Shown here: positions 41,359 to 49,973 of the stretch, piece by piece | How positions within the stretch are numbered: the stretch's first letter is position 1 | Layout of the letters: each line of letters opens with the position of its first letter | NCBI GenBank assembly: GCA_017432325.1 | Contig: JAFRJJ010000064.1 | Span: 1 to 54,984, forward strand | DNA from: Solobacterium sp. | GTDB taxonomy: Bacteria; Bacillota_I; Bacilli_A; Erysipelotrichales; Erysipelotrichaceae | DNA length: 54,984 bases | Direction: 5' to 3' | Notes under the pieces: generated by a model | Databases searched by the model: none | What the model saw: the letters and a program-made list of their open reading frames with translations, nothing else | What the model was told of the DNA's origin: nothing | Position numbers and translations under genes: made by a program

Positions 41359-42942
41359 ATGAGAAAACACTTCAAACGATTCAGAAACAGCCTGTACATA
41401 CTGGCTGGCGCAATATTCTTTGCTTCAGGGATCACCGTCAGAGCGGAACTGATTCCAAATTCTTTCGACGAAACTTCTAGATCGCATGACCTGAGAAGAA
41501 ATGTTCCTGTCGCGGTCAATGTGTATGCGAAAAACGGAACTGTCCCGCAGGTTGTTCATGAAGAAGGCGTGCTGAACGGCATCGCATTCGACGTTCTGCG
41601 TGTGGATCCGTCCGAGGACACGTTCATCCAGGTTGATTACAGTCCTTCCGCGCAGCTCCTTTACACGCTGTATGACCATGATCTTGTCAACAGCGGATAT
41701 ACGAGGATCGGCGGCATCAACGCAAGCTTCTTTTCCGGCGGCGGCTGTCCTGCCGGAGCTGTCAGAATCGATAACGAATGGCAGTACTACGGCGATATGG
41801 AACTGTCTCCTTCCTATGGGAACGGATACGCGACAGCGTACTTCAACAATACGGACATGGAGATCAAATACCACGGCTGGTCCGGAAGTACATGGATCCC
41901 GTATGATGACGGGATCTGGAACGGTGAACAGACCGGCGTACATGCCTACGGGATCAGTTCAAAGTTTGCCCTGTCTGGTTCCTATACATATTTTGCCGAC
42001 GGCGTTCAGACAGACCTGACTACAGGGGGTACCGGCCGCTACCAGACAACAAGAGCTGTCAGCCTGCTGGCGCAGCGCGCTGACAAGCAGTACCTGCTTA
42101 TGAATTTCTACGGCCGTATCTCTGACTGGGATATCATTGAATATCTGCGCTCAGAGAATGTAACGGACGCAATCAAATTTGACGGCGGCGGTTCGACCCA
42201 GATGGTTTACGAAGATACACTGGTGAACCTGCCTTATGTCAATTCCGGATATAGTGAAAAGGTGAATGACAAACCGCTGTTCGGATGGGTCGATGTCTCC
42301 ATGGGATACCCTACGCTGGAAGAACCAGTCTATGAGCGGGTGACGCTTGATGTACGTTCCGGTGATACCGTGCTCTTTGAAGAGTCTGTCCCTGTCGGGG
42401 CGACCCTGACGATCATGGATGAAACAGGGGGTATTTACCTGGACCATGTGAAATTCCTGCGTGATATGCATATCTCACTGACACCGACTTCTTCCGTCAC
42501 AAAATCCGGTTCACTTGATCACGACACGCTCTATTATCAGGACCAGGAATTCGGTATGGCAAAGACCGTCCTGCGTACCGGATCGGAAACAGATGTCGTA
42601 CTGGTCGTGGTTGGTGATTATGAAATACCCGGACTGGACCTGTTCACTGCTTCAGCGGTATCCGGTGAGGATGCTGTTTGGACATATACAGGACAGACTC
42701 CGGTAGAACTGACGATATGTGATGAAACAGGAACCCCAGTCAGTACCGGGACGGTCGACTATGATACGTCGATCGAACTTGTGCATCCTGAAGTGGAAGG
42801 CATGGAATTTACCGGCTGGCAGGTCGGAGGCGATCTGCTCAAGATCAGGATCGAACCGATATATCAGAAAGCAGAAGAACCGGGCGTAATGGACAAGATC
42901 AGCGGATTCCTGGGCGGTCTGCTGCCTGATAAAGATGAATAA
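41359..42942 (+). CDS. Secreted phosphodiester glycosidase (NAGPA domain)
   Basis: 527 aa. Residues 1-33 form a signal peptide (RNSLYILAGAIFFASGITV). The NAGPA domain (about 60-310) shows GGINASFFSGGG and KFDGGGSTQMVY, the family hallmark. The C-terminal part (about 320-520) holds beta-rich wall/adhesion-like repeats. It likely removes sugar phosphodiesters in the cell envelope. The ATG at 41359 is chosen because it starts a good signal peptide; the frame is open from 41272. TATTCT lies 9 nt upstream and no ribosome site is seen, so this too may be near-leaderless. Confidence 0.8.
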   Translation: MRKHFKRFRNSLYILAGAIFFASGITVRAELIPNSFDETSRSHDLRRNVPVAVNVYAKNGTVPQVVHEEGVLNGIAFDVLRVDPSEDTFIQVDYSPSAQLLYTLYDHDLVNSGYTRIGGINASFFSGGGCPAGAVRIDNEWQYYGDMELSPSYGNGYATAYFNNTDMEIKYHGWSGSTWIPYDDGIWNGEQTGVHAYGISSKFALSGSYTYFADGVQTDLTTGGTGRYQTTRAVSLLAQRADKQYLLMNFYGRISDWDIIEYLRSENVTDAIKFDGGGSTQMVYEDTLVNLPYVNSGYSEKVNDKPLFGWVDVSMGYPTLEEPVYERVTLDVRSGDTVLFEESVPVGATLTIMDETGGIYLDHVKFLRDMHISLTPTSSVTKSGSLDHDTLYYQDQEFGMAKTVLRTGSETDVVLVVVGDYEIPGLDLFTASAVSGEDAVWTYTGQTPVELTICDETGTPVSTGTVDYDTSIELVHPEVEGMEFTGWQVGGDLLKIRIEPIYQKAEEPGVMDKISGFLGGLLPDKDE

Positions 42943-42953
42943 ATGGAGGCAAC

Positions 42954-43793
42954 ATGAGCAAAATCGTATTTCTTGACGTCGACGGCACACTGATCGACTA
43001 CGAAGCAAAGACACCGGCAAGCGCCAAGAAGGCGATCGCCGAAGCCAGGGCAAACGGTCATAAGGTATATATCTGTACCGGATGTTCCAAAGCCGAGATC
43101 GAACAGAGAGATCTGCCTGAACTTGACGGCATGATCGGCGGAAACGGCGCCTATGTAGAGGACAACGGTACTGTTGTCATGCATCAGGGACTGTCCCCTG
43201 AGGACGTCAGACATATCGTTGACTGGTGCAATGAGCGTCATCTCGGATTCTATCTGGAAGCCAACTCCGGCATGTACTGCAATGACTATATGCTGGAACA
43301 GGGACCTGAGACGATGGTGAAGTATGCGTCCGGAAAGGGTGCTGACCTGAGCGCAGCCAAGCAGTCTGCCAGCAGGTTCATCAACAGCTTCATCCATCTG
43401 CAGGGAGAAGATCTCTACCGCAGTGATGTCAACAAGATCAGCTTTATCCTGAGCACCTACCAGGATCATCTTGACTCCAAAGAGGAATTCCCGCATCTGG
43501 TCGCCAATACATGGGGCGGCAAGGGTGAACTTGCGCTGTTCGGTGATCTCGGTCCGACAGGCATCACCAAGAAACACGCGATCGAAGTTCTGCTTGATTA
43601 CCTGCATGCCGATCAGAAAGATACGATCTCATTCGGAGATGCGAAGATCGACCTTTCCATGTTTGAACTCTGCGCGTTCAATGTCGCAATGGGCAACGGA
43701 GGTCCGGAGATCAAAGCTGCTGCCGACTATATCACAACTGATGTGAATGATGACGGCTTATATAATGCGTTCAGCTATCTCGGCCTGATCTGA
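42954..43793 (+). CDS. HAD-superfamily (Cof-type) phosphatase
   Basis: 279 aa. Motif I FLDVDGTLIDY (Asp nucleophile and Asp+2), motif II CTGCSKAEIE region, Lys and motif IV FGDAKIDLSMF (GDxxxD) are all present; the Cof cap lies between. It dephosphorylates a small phosphorylated metabolite in the cytoplasm. It starts 11 nt after the glycosidase stop with GGAGG, so the two are co-transcribed. Confidence 0.87.
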   Translation: MSKIVFLDVDGTLIDYEAKTPASAKKAIAEARANGHKVYICTGCSKAEIEQRDLPELDGMIGGNGAYVEDNGTVVMHQGLSPEDVRHIVDWCNERHLGFYLEANSGMYCNDYMLEQGPETMVKYASGKGADLSAAKQSASRFINSFIHLQGEDLYRSDVNKISFILSTYQDHLDSKEEFPHLVANTWGGKGELALFGDLGPTGITKKHAIEVLLDYLHADQKDTISFGDAKIDLSMFELCAFNVAMGNGGPEIKAAADYITTDVNDDGLYNAFSYLGLI

Positions 43794-43829
43794 GTTTTTA
43801 TGACAGATCTGCCATACAATAAAAATCAG

Positions 43830-43857
43830 TTGACAAAGAATTGAAAAGAAATAAACT
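43830..43857 (+). promoter_or_regulatory. Promoter of the methionine transport operon
   Basis: TTGACA (43830-43835), 16 bp, TAAACT (43852-43857), directly upstream of the T-box leader. Confidence 0.6.
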
Positions 43858-43865
43858 TATTTTAT

Positions 43866-44123
43866 AAGCTGGGAAGAGAAGAGTACCCTGGCAGAAGCCA
43901 TTCCAGAGAGTCCCGGAAGCTGAAAAGGGACAGGCGGAAATCAGGTGAACATGGTCTTGGAGCTGCAGGTCCGACATGTAGGATCTGCCGGGAGTGCCCG
44001 TTACAGCAATAGAGTATTTCTGAGCTGTTCAGCGTACTTGAAGAGGAGATGATCGTGAGGTCATTTTGAACTAAGGTGGTAACGCGTATAACTACGCCCT
44101 TATGAGAAGGGCGTAGTTTTTGT
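43866..44123 (+). promoter_or_regulatory. Methionine T-box riboswitch
   Basis: The stem I landmarks AGAGAGTCCCGG and GCTGAAA are followed by the specifier region GTGAACATGGTCTTGGAG, in which AUG (43951-43953) matches methionine. The T-box AAGGTGGTAACGCG lies at 44073-44086. The terminator ACTACGCCCTT / AAGGGCGTAGT (44091-44117) plus T5 follows; the T-box strand can pair with its 5' side as antiterminator. Uncharged tRNA-Met should let transcription continue into metQNI. Confidence 0.92.
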
Positions 44124-44179
44124 TAAAACCGGCCGGCAGGATTACCTTTTCAAGGAAAGAAAACTAGGAGGGAAATCGC

Positions 44180-45040
44180 ATGAAAAAAGCTATCAGAACA
44201 TTAACCGCAGCATTCCTTGCAGCAGCACTTACAGGATGCGCAGGCGGATCATCATCTTCATCAGGAGCACCTGCTGAAGACAAAACCATCACAGTCGGTG
44301 CCACACCGGTACCGCACGCAGAAATTCTGAATGATATCGTGAAGGATGTCCTGGCAAAAGACGGCTGGACACTGGAAGTCACTGTCTTCAATGACTATGT
44401 ACAGCCCAATACTGCTGTTGAAGAAGGCGAACTGGATGCCAATTATTACCAGACACTGGGATATATGAACGGTGAAAACCAGGACAGAGGACTTCATCTT
44501 GTTGCTGTAGCAGGCGTTCATATTGAACCGATGGGACTCTATTCCGAAAAGATCACAAGCCTGTCCGACCTGGCTGACGGCGCTGAGATCGCTGTTCCGA
44601 ACGACAAGGACAACGAATCACGTGCACTCTCCCTGCTCGTCGCAAAGGGACTGCTGAATGACCTGGGTACGGAAGTGCTGACAGAAACAGACTTCAACGG
44701 CAATGCGGATACGAACCCGCACGATTATAAGATCACTCCGATCGAAGCAGCATCACTGCCCAGAACACTGGCTGATGTTGACGGAGCAGTCATCAACGGC
44801 AACTATGCGCTGGAAGCAGACCTGCCGGCAACACATCCCGCACTGTTCATCGAAGAATTCGATGCTGATACAACAGTACGCCGTACAAACTGGATCGTTG
44901 TCAAGGAAGGCAATGAGGATTCAGAAAAGATCAAGGCTCTGTGCAAGGCTATCCAGTCTGAAAAGGTACAGAAGTTCATTGATGAAACATATAAAGGCGC
45001 TGTCATCACTTCGTTCCTCGGAGCTGACGCTGCCAAATAA
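44180..45040 (+). CDS. metQ: Methionine ABC transporter substrate-binding lipoprotein MetQ
   Basis: 286 aa with lipobox LTGCA (about 17-21) after a typical signal, then a Ser-rich linker. The NlpA/MetQ core shows ITVGATPVPHAEIL, DYVQPNTAVEEGELDANYYQ and GAVINGNYAL. It captures methionine outside the membrane for MetNI. It is directly downstream of the Met T-box. Confidence 0.92.
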   Translation: MKKAIRTLTAAFLAAALTGCAGGSSSSSGAPAEDKTITVGATPVPHAEILNDIVKDVLAKDGWTLEVTVFNDYVQPNTAVEEGELDANYYQTLGYMNGENQDRGLHLVAVAGVHIEPMGLYSEKITSLSDLADGAEIAVPNDKDNESRALSLLVAKGLLNDLGTEVLTETDFNGNADTNPHDYKITPIEAASLPRTLADVDGAVINGNYALEADLPATHPALFIEEFDADTTVRRTNWIVVKEGNEDSEKIKALCKAIQSEKVQKFIDETYKGAVITSFLGADAAK

Positions 45041-45069
45041 GTAAAAACGAAACAACAGATCGATCGTCT

Positions 45070-45095
45070 GCAGCACTGGTACTTGCCGGTGCTGC
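45070..45095 (+). other. Hairpin between metQ and metN
   Basis: GCAGCAC (45070-45076) and GTGCTGC (45089-45095) with no T-run. It could stabilise the upstream metQ message and lower metN expression. Confidence 0.4.
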
Positions 45096-45125
45096 TGTCG
45101 TCATGAAGAATTACAGGAGCTGAAC

Positions 45126-46094
45126 ATGGTAGAAATCGTAAATGTCAATAAAAGTTTTGGTGACCTGAAGGTACTGCAGGGGATCAATATCCACATCAAT
45201 GATCATGAGATCTACGGGATCATCGGTCAGAGCGGTGCCGGCAAGTCCACGCTGCTCAGATGCATCAACGGCCTGGAGTCATATGATTCCGGGGATATTA
45301 TCGTGGATGGCGTGAAAGTGAATATCCATGACAAGAACCAGCTCCGTCAGCTCCAGAAAAACATGGGAATGATCTTTCAGAACTTCAACCTGCTGAGCAG
45401 GCTGAATGTCTATGACAATGTTGCGCTTCCGATGAAGTTCTGGGGGATGAAGACAAATACCCCTGAAGCCAGGGAGAAGATCCTCGGCCTTCTCAGACTT
45501 GTCGGTCTGGAAGACAAAAAGGACGCCAGGCCGAGAGAACTCTCGGGAGGCCAGATGCAGAGAGTCGCCATTGCCAGGGCGCTTGTCCTTGATCCGAAGA
45601 TCCTGCTCTGCGATGAAGCGACATCGGCGCTGGACCCGGGTATTACAAAAGAGATCCTGGCACTGCTCCAGAAGATCAATGATGAAATGGGCATTACGAT
45701 CATTGTCGTAACGCACCAGATGGAGGTCGTGAAGCAGATCTGTCAGCGTGTTTCCTACATCAAGGGAGGCAGGGTTCTGGCAGAGGGCAAACCGGAAGAT
45801 CTGTTTGTCAGGCCGAATAAGGATATCAAAGGCTTCCTCCAGGAAAACAGCGACCTGCTTCCGAAGGAAGGGGTCAACATCCAGATGTTCTTCACGGATG
45901 AAAGTTCTGATGAGCCTGTGATCACGGGCATGGCAAGAAACCTCGGCATCGACTTCAGCATCTGCTGGGGAAAGCTTGAGGATTTCCGTTCCAATGTATT
46001 CGGAAGCCTTGTCATCAATGTAAAGCATGAAGACCAGCAGAAGGTATGCGATTACCTTGATCAGGCAAAGGTCGTATGGGAGGTACTGGAATAA
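45126..46094 (+). CDS. metN: Methionine ABC transporter ATP-binding protein MetN
   Basis: 322 aa. Walker A GQSGAGKST, Q-loop MIFQNFNLL, signature LSGGQMQR, Walker B ILLCDEATSALD and the His switch VTHQ are intact. The C-terminal NIL/C2 domain (about 245-322) is the methionine-sensing part that inhibits transport when methionine is high. Follows metQ and the inter-gene hairpin. Confidence 0.93.
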   Translation: MVEIVNVNKSFGDLKVLQGINIHINDHEIYGIIGQSGAGKSTLLRCINGLESYDSGDIIVDGVKVNIHDKNQLRQLQKNMGMIFQNFNLLSRLNVYDNVALPMKFWGMKTNTPEAREKILGLLRLVGLEDKKDARPRELSGGQMQRVAIARALVLDPKILLCDEATSALDPGITKEILALLQKINDEMGITIIVVTHQMEVVKQICQRVSYIKGGRVLAEGKPEDLFVRPNKDIKGFLQENSDLLPKEGVNIQMFFTDESSDEPVITGMARNLGIDFSICWGKLEDFRSNVFGSLVINVKHEDQQKVCDYLDQAKVVWEVLE

Positions 46095-46095
46095 T

Positions 46096-46731
46096 ATGAT
46101 GGATATTATCATGAAAGCCACGACGGAGACGCTGTATATGGTGTTCTGGTCGACATTGTTTGCGGTGATCATCGGATTTGTTCCGGCACTGATCCTGACA
46201 TTGACCGCGCCGGACGGACTGCGCCCCAATAAGCCGGTCTATGAAGTGCTGAGCTTTATCGTCAACACTTTCAGAAGCTTCCCGTTCATTATCCTGATGG
46301 TCATCGTCATCCCTGTGACACGCGCGATCGTCGGCAAGGCGATCGGAACGACGGCAGCGATCGTCCCCCTGACCATCACGGCTGTTCCGTTCATTGCCCG
46401 TATATTTGAGAACGCACTGCGGGAAACAGATCCGGGTGTTATCGAGGCAGCCCGCTCATTCGGCGCTTCCGATATGCAGATCCTGTTCCGCGTATACATC
46501 AAGGAATCCATTCCGAGAATGCTGAACGGCATCATCCTGCTGATCATCAACCTGGTCGGCTGTTCCGCAATGGGCGGCGCGATCGGTGCCGGAGGACTCG
46601 GCGACATCGCGATCCGGTACGGCTATCAGATGTACAGACTCGATTATCTGACTGCCTGCTGCATTATCCTGATCGTATTCGTACAGCTGGTGCAGTCTGT
46701 CGGCAACGCGCTTTACAAAAAAATCTCATAA
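46096..46731 (+). CDS. metI: Methionine ABC transporter permease MetI
   Basis: 211 aa with five membrane segments and the EAA loop (RETDPGVIEAARSFGAS), as in MetI. It starts 1 nt after the metN stop at ATGATG (46096 or 46099); the open frame to 46027 is inside metN. Last gene of the methionine operon. Confidence 0.92.
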   Translation: MMDIIMKATTETLYMVFWSTLFAVIIGFVPALILTLTAPDGLRPNKPVYEVLSFIVNTFRSFPFIILMVIVIPVTRAIVGKAIGTTAAIVPLTITAVPFIARIFENALRETDPGVIEAARSFGASDMQILFRVYIKESIPRMLNGIILLIINLVGCSAMGGAIGAGGLGDIAIRYGYQMYRLDYLTACCIILIVFVQLVQSVGNALYKKIS

Positions 46732-46747
46732 CAGCATATGGAATCAT

Positions 46748-46785
46748 CACCCTTTCTGCGGATATTACCAGGGAGGGTGTTTTTT
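46748..46785 (+). terminator. Terminator overlapping the next gene's ribosome site
   Basis: CACCCT (46748-46753) pairs with AGGGTG (46774-46779), then T6, ending one base before the ATG at 46786. The Shine-Dalgarno GGGAGGG is part of the 3' arm, so the hairpin can end metI transcripts and also hide the ribosome site on read-through RNA. Confidence 0.6.
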
Positions 46786-47514
46786 ATGAAACGCAAAACG
46801 ATCAAGATCACGGCAGCCATCATCTGCGGCCTGGCCCTGGGAGCCCTGACCATCCTGGCTGCTGTTGTATACAGCAGGATGACAATGGACCTGGTGCAGG
46901 CGTATGTTGCCTCACACGATATCCCGCCCAGGACAAGAGTCACAGCATCTGATCTGACCGTGATCCGGATCCCTTCCGCATACCTTGCGCCGGGGACATA
47001 CCGGCAGAAGGAAGAGATCCTCGGGAAATATACGGAGATCCAGGGAATGATCCCCGCAGGCTCACCGTTCTATCAAAATATGCTGTATGAAGAAGACAGT
47101 CTGCCGGATTATCCGGCATCCCAGCTGAAACAGGGACAGGCTGCCTATTCCCTGGAAACAGACCTGGCATCCGCCGGTTCCCTGACAGCAGGCATGCGGG
47201 TCGACCTGTACCTGACGGTTGATCTCAGGGATTCCGCACCTGCGTCACAATGCCTGTTTCAGCATGTACGGATCATTTCACTGAAAGATCATCAGGGGAT
47301 CGAGATCACGGATGAAAGGAGCACAGGCATGCCGTACCTGGCTGTCATTGCCCTGTACCAGAAGGACGTCGGGACCATGAGCATTGCGGATGAGATCGGT
47401 ACTGTGAAGATGATCGCTTCCTCAACGTCCTATGACAGTACGAAAGAAGCAGTCCTGGTCGGAAGGGATCTGATTGACAGGTATCAGGAACAGCTGAAGA
47501 AGGAAAACAACTGA
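46786..47514 (+). CDS. SAF-domain (CpaB/RcpC-like) membrane-anchored protein
   Basis: 242 aa. It has an N-terminal membrane segment (ITAAIICGLALGALTILAAV), then a SAF domain (about 40-105: ASHDIPPRTRVTASDLT and GMIPAGSPFYQNML), as in Flp pilus assembly CpaB and related proteins, and a C-terminal domain with GMRVDLYLTV. No tad/flp genes are nearby. ATG 46786 is chosen over the open frame from 46738. Confidence 0.68.
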   Translation: MKRKTIKITAAIICGLALGALTILAAVVYSRMTMDLVQAYVASHDIPPRTRVTASDLTVIRIPSAYLAPGTYRQKEEILGKYTEIQGMIPAGSPFYQNMLYEEDSLPDYPASQLKQGQAAYSLETDLASAGSLTAGMRVDLYLTVDLRDSAPASQCLFQHVRIISLKDHQGIEITDERSTGMPYLAVIALYQKDVGTMSIADEIGTVKMIASSTSYDSTKEAVLVGRDLIDRYQEQLKKENN

Positions 47515-47540
47515 CACTTTGCGTTTTCTCTTCTATGAGG

Positions 47541-47565
47541 TAGAATTGTCTCATCTGATTAGGAG
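47541..47565 (+). promoter_or_regulatory. -10 box and RBS of the DUF1622 gene
   Basis: TAGAAT (47541-47546) and AGGAG (47561-47565), 9 nt before the ATG. Confidence 0.5.
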
Positions 47566-47574
47566 ATTGAAAAC

Positions 47575-47916
47575 ATGCACGAAATACTTGAAATAGGTCT
47601 TGAATTGATCGTTGAATACGGAGAACTGCTGCTTGCGTTCACCGGAGTACTGATACTGCTGTATCACGCGGTCAGGGGAATCATCATGCTGGTGAAGCAC
47701 GATAAAATGGCGCCGCTGTTTGTGGGGAAGGGCATTACCCTGTCCCTGGAATTCCTGATGTGCGGTGAAGTGCTCGGAACTGTCCTGGCGGACGGACCGG
47801 ATGACTATCTCAGATTGGCTGTTCTGGTCGCGCTGCGTGCAGCGATGTCCGTGATCATCAACTGGGAAATGAAGAACGAAAAAAAAGAACTTGAAGAAGA
47901 AAATGAAGCTGACTGA
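47575..47916 (+). CDS. DUF1622 membrane protein
   Basis: 113 aa with three membrane segments (LLLAFTGVLILLYHAVRGII, ITLSLEFLMCGEVLG, VLVALRAAMSVIINWEM), the layout and size of DUF1622. Function is not known. The tail is Glu/Lys-rich and cytoplasmic. Monocistronic, with a terminator. Confidence 0.78.
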   Translation: MHEILEIGLELIVEYGELLLAFTGVLILLYHAVRGIIMLVKHDKMAPLFVGKGITLSLEFLMCGEVLGTVLADGPDDYLRLAVLVALRAAMSVIINWEMKNEKKELEEENEAD

Positions 47917-47935
47917 ATTGCCGGCTTCATTTTTT
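47903..47935. terminator. Terminator between DUF1622 and the radical SAM gene
   Basis: ATGAAGC (47903-47909) / GCTTCAT (47924-47930), then T5 on the plus strand. It overlaps both gene ends. Confidence 0.75.
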
Positions 47936-49072
47936 AAACAGGATACGCATGATCTCAGCTGATGAACGGGACTGTGATGAAAGTTCCATGGACTGCTTCA
48001 GCAGGGGGACCGCGTAGTCATAGTACTGGCGCAGTCCGTCACACAGATAATAGAGGCCCTGCTCCCCGTCATCCGCAGCAGCGAATCTGTCCTTCAGACA
48101 GCCTCCGCCGCAGAATTTCAGATACGGACATTCCCGGCACTGCCTGACAAGGGCGTCTTTTTTTGCGTTTCCGAACGAGCGCTGTACCTCTGACTCAGCC
48201 AGGGTGCTCAGATCATCCTCCAGCACATTGCCGATCAGATGATGCCTGTCGACAAAGTGGTCGCAGGAATAGACATTGCCGTCGCGTTCCACGATCAGTA
48301 CTGTTCCGCATGTTTCCGCCAGCCAGCATACATCGGGTGTTCCGCCCGCAAGGACCAGAGCGGTCTCGGCAAACAGCTGGACATTTGTTTTACCCATGTC
48401 ATGGGAAGCCCACTCACGGAATACATCCTTCAGGAATTTGCCGTACAGCTGGGGTGTCACGGAATCTTCCGTTACTTCGCCGTTTTCCCACCGCACGATC
48501 GGTATGAACTGGATCCATCCGGTATTGAATCTGCGCAGCGCTTCATATACAGCCTTGCCGTTGGCGGCTGTATCGGAGGTGACCGTGCACAGCAGGTCCG
48601 GCTTGATGCCGTGCTTCTTCAGACGATTGACCGTGTCCGCGACACGCTGGTAGGTAGGCTTTCCGCCTGTATCATGCCGGTAAAGGTCATGTATGAACCT
48701 GGTCCCGTCTATGGAGATGCCGACATCAAACCGGTTCTCCTTCAGGAAACGGCACCATGTATCATCGAGATACAGTCCGTTGGTCTGAAGGTTATTCCAG
48801 CATTCCTTGCCGGAAGGCAGATATTTCTTCTGCAGGGCGACTGCTTTCCGAAAGAATTCCAGTCCCGCCAGCGTCGGTTCGCCGCCGTGCCACGTAAAAG
48901 AGATGACCTTTCCGCTCACAGCATTCATATAGCTGCGGATATATGTCTCCAGTATTTCATCACTCATGTGAGGCGGGGCAGTGCCGTTGTCGGCGTTCAG
49001 GTAATAGCAGTATGAGCACTGCATATTGCACAGGGAACCGACCGGCTTTGCCATTACTACAAAATCGCTCAT
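47927..49072 (-). CDS. Anaerobic sulfatase maturase-like radical SAM/SPASM enzyme
   Basis: 381 aa. The radical SAM motif CNMQCSYCYY (CxxxCxxC) binds the SAM cluster, TWHGGEPTL is the GGEP motif, and the SPASM domain shows CGTVLIVERDGNVYSCDHFV and CRECPYLKFCGGGCLKDR. This is the anSME pattern; such enzymes oxidise Cys/Ser to formylglycine in sulfatases, or act on other peptides. No sulfatase and no small precursor peptide are seen nearby. AAAGGA precedes the ATG. Confidence 0.85.
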   Translation of the reverse strand: MSDFVVMAKPVGSLCNMQCSYCYYLNADNGTAPPHMSDEILETYIRSYMNAVSGKVISFTWHGGEPTLAGLEFFRKAVALQKKYLPSGKECWNNLQTNGLYLDDTWCRFLKENRFDVGISIDGTRFIHDLYRHDTGGKPTYQRVADTVNRLKKHGIKPDLLCTVTSDTAANGKAVYEALRRFNTGWIQFIPIVRWENGEVTEDSVTPQLYGKFLKDVFREWASHDMGKTNVQLFAETALVLAGGTPDVCWLAETCGTVLIVERDGNVYSCDHFVDRHHLIGNVLEDDLSTLAESEVQRSFGNAKKDALVRQCRECPYLKFCGGGCLKDRFAAADDGEQGLYYLCDGLRQYYDYAVPLLKQSMELSSQSRSSAEIMRILFKK

Positions 49073-49091
49073 GCACAGTCCTTTCGTGAAA

Positions 49092-49111
49092 GAAGACCGG
49101 TTACGGTCTTC
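49092..49111 (-). terminator. Hairpin downstream of the dienelactone hydrolase gene
   Basis: GAAGACC / GGTCTTC stem with a short TTTC tail on the minus strand. It also lies in the leader of the radical SAM gene. Confidence 0.5.
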
Positions 49112-49116
49112 ATGTG

Positions 49117-49881
49117 TTACTTCAGATGTTTGTCGAAGAATTCCAGCGTCTTGTTGAAGGAATCCATTGCCTGTTCCTGCCGGTACATCGGCTTGTCATA
49201 GTACCAGATGCCGTGTCCCGCGCCGTCATACCGGAAGAACGTATAGTCTTTGCCAAGCTTTTTCAGTACCTCTTCAGTCTGATCGACCTGGGCAGCGTCA
49301 GGACTGCGGTCTTCATTGCCGAAAATACCAAGCAGAGGGATGTTCAGGTTTTCAGCGTAATCGATCGGCGATTTCGGACGCGCAGGGCTGAGTTCTTCCT
49401 CTTTCATGATGACTCCGCCGCCCCAGCAGTCTACGGCACAGTCGAATCCGTCGACCGTGCAGGCAGCCAGGAATGCATGACGTCCGCCGGAGCACATGCC
49501 GATAACGCCGACCTTGCCGTTGGACTGAGGCTGGATCTTCAGGAAATCCAGGCAGCCTTTGGTATCGCCCATGACACAGTCATCGGGAACACCGCCCTGT
49601 GCTCTGCTTTTCTGCGCTACTTCAACGGGTGTACCGGTTCCGACACGGCAGTAAATATCCGGACAGAGCACAGCATAACCATGCTGGGTGAATCTTCTGG
49701 ATGTTTCTCTGCACCACTCATCCCAGCCCGGCATATGGGGGATCAGAACGATTCCGGGATGCGGACCATCGGAGAGCGGACGTGAATAATAGGCACGGAT
49801 CTGATCGCCCTCATAACCTCTCAGGGAGATCGTTTCCGCGATCATGCCCTCACGGGCACCAGTCTGCAGATCATTCCACAT
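49117..49881 (-). CDS. Dienelactone hydrolase family protein
   Basis: 254 aa alpha/beta hydrolase. The motif GMCSGGRHAFLA carries Ser in place of the classical DLH Cys (G-x-C-x-G read with one shift: Cys-Ser-Gly-Gly), Asp in FGNEDRSPD and His in GAGHGIWYYD. Cytoplasmic hydrolase of a lactone or ester. The frame extends to 49959, but GGAG before the ATG at 49881, and the typical start there, favour this one. Possibly transcribed with the radical SAM gene. Confidence 0.8.
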   Translation of the reverse strand: MWNDLQTGAREGMIAETISLRGYEGDQIRAYYSRPLSDGPHPGIVLIPHMPGWDEWCRETSRRFTQHGYAVLCPDIYCRVGTGTPVEVAQKSRAQGGVPDDCVMGDTKGCLDFLKIQPQSNGKVGVIGMCSGGRHAFLAACTVDGFDCAVDCWGGGVIMKEEELSPARPKSPIDYAENLNIPLLGIFGNEDRSPDAAQVDQTEEVLKKLGKDYTFFRYDGAGHGIWYYDKPMYRQEQAMDSFNKTLEFFDKHLK

Positions 49882-49936
49882 AGTATTATCACACTCCTTA
49901 TAAACTATATTAATCATATCGTAAAAGAAACTCTGC

Positions 49937-49973
49937 TTCAAATATCGTACCGGCATCAAATATAATATTGCGT
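49937..49973 (+). promoter_or_regulatory. Promoter abutting the GNAT gene (possible leaderless mRNA)
   Basis: TTCAAA (49937-49942), 18 bp, TATAAT (49961-49966), then only 7 nt to the ATG at 49974. No Shine-Dalgarno sequence fits between. Confidence 0.55.
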
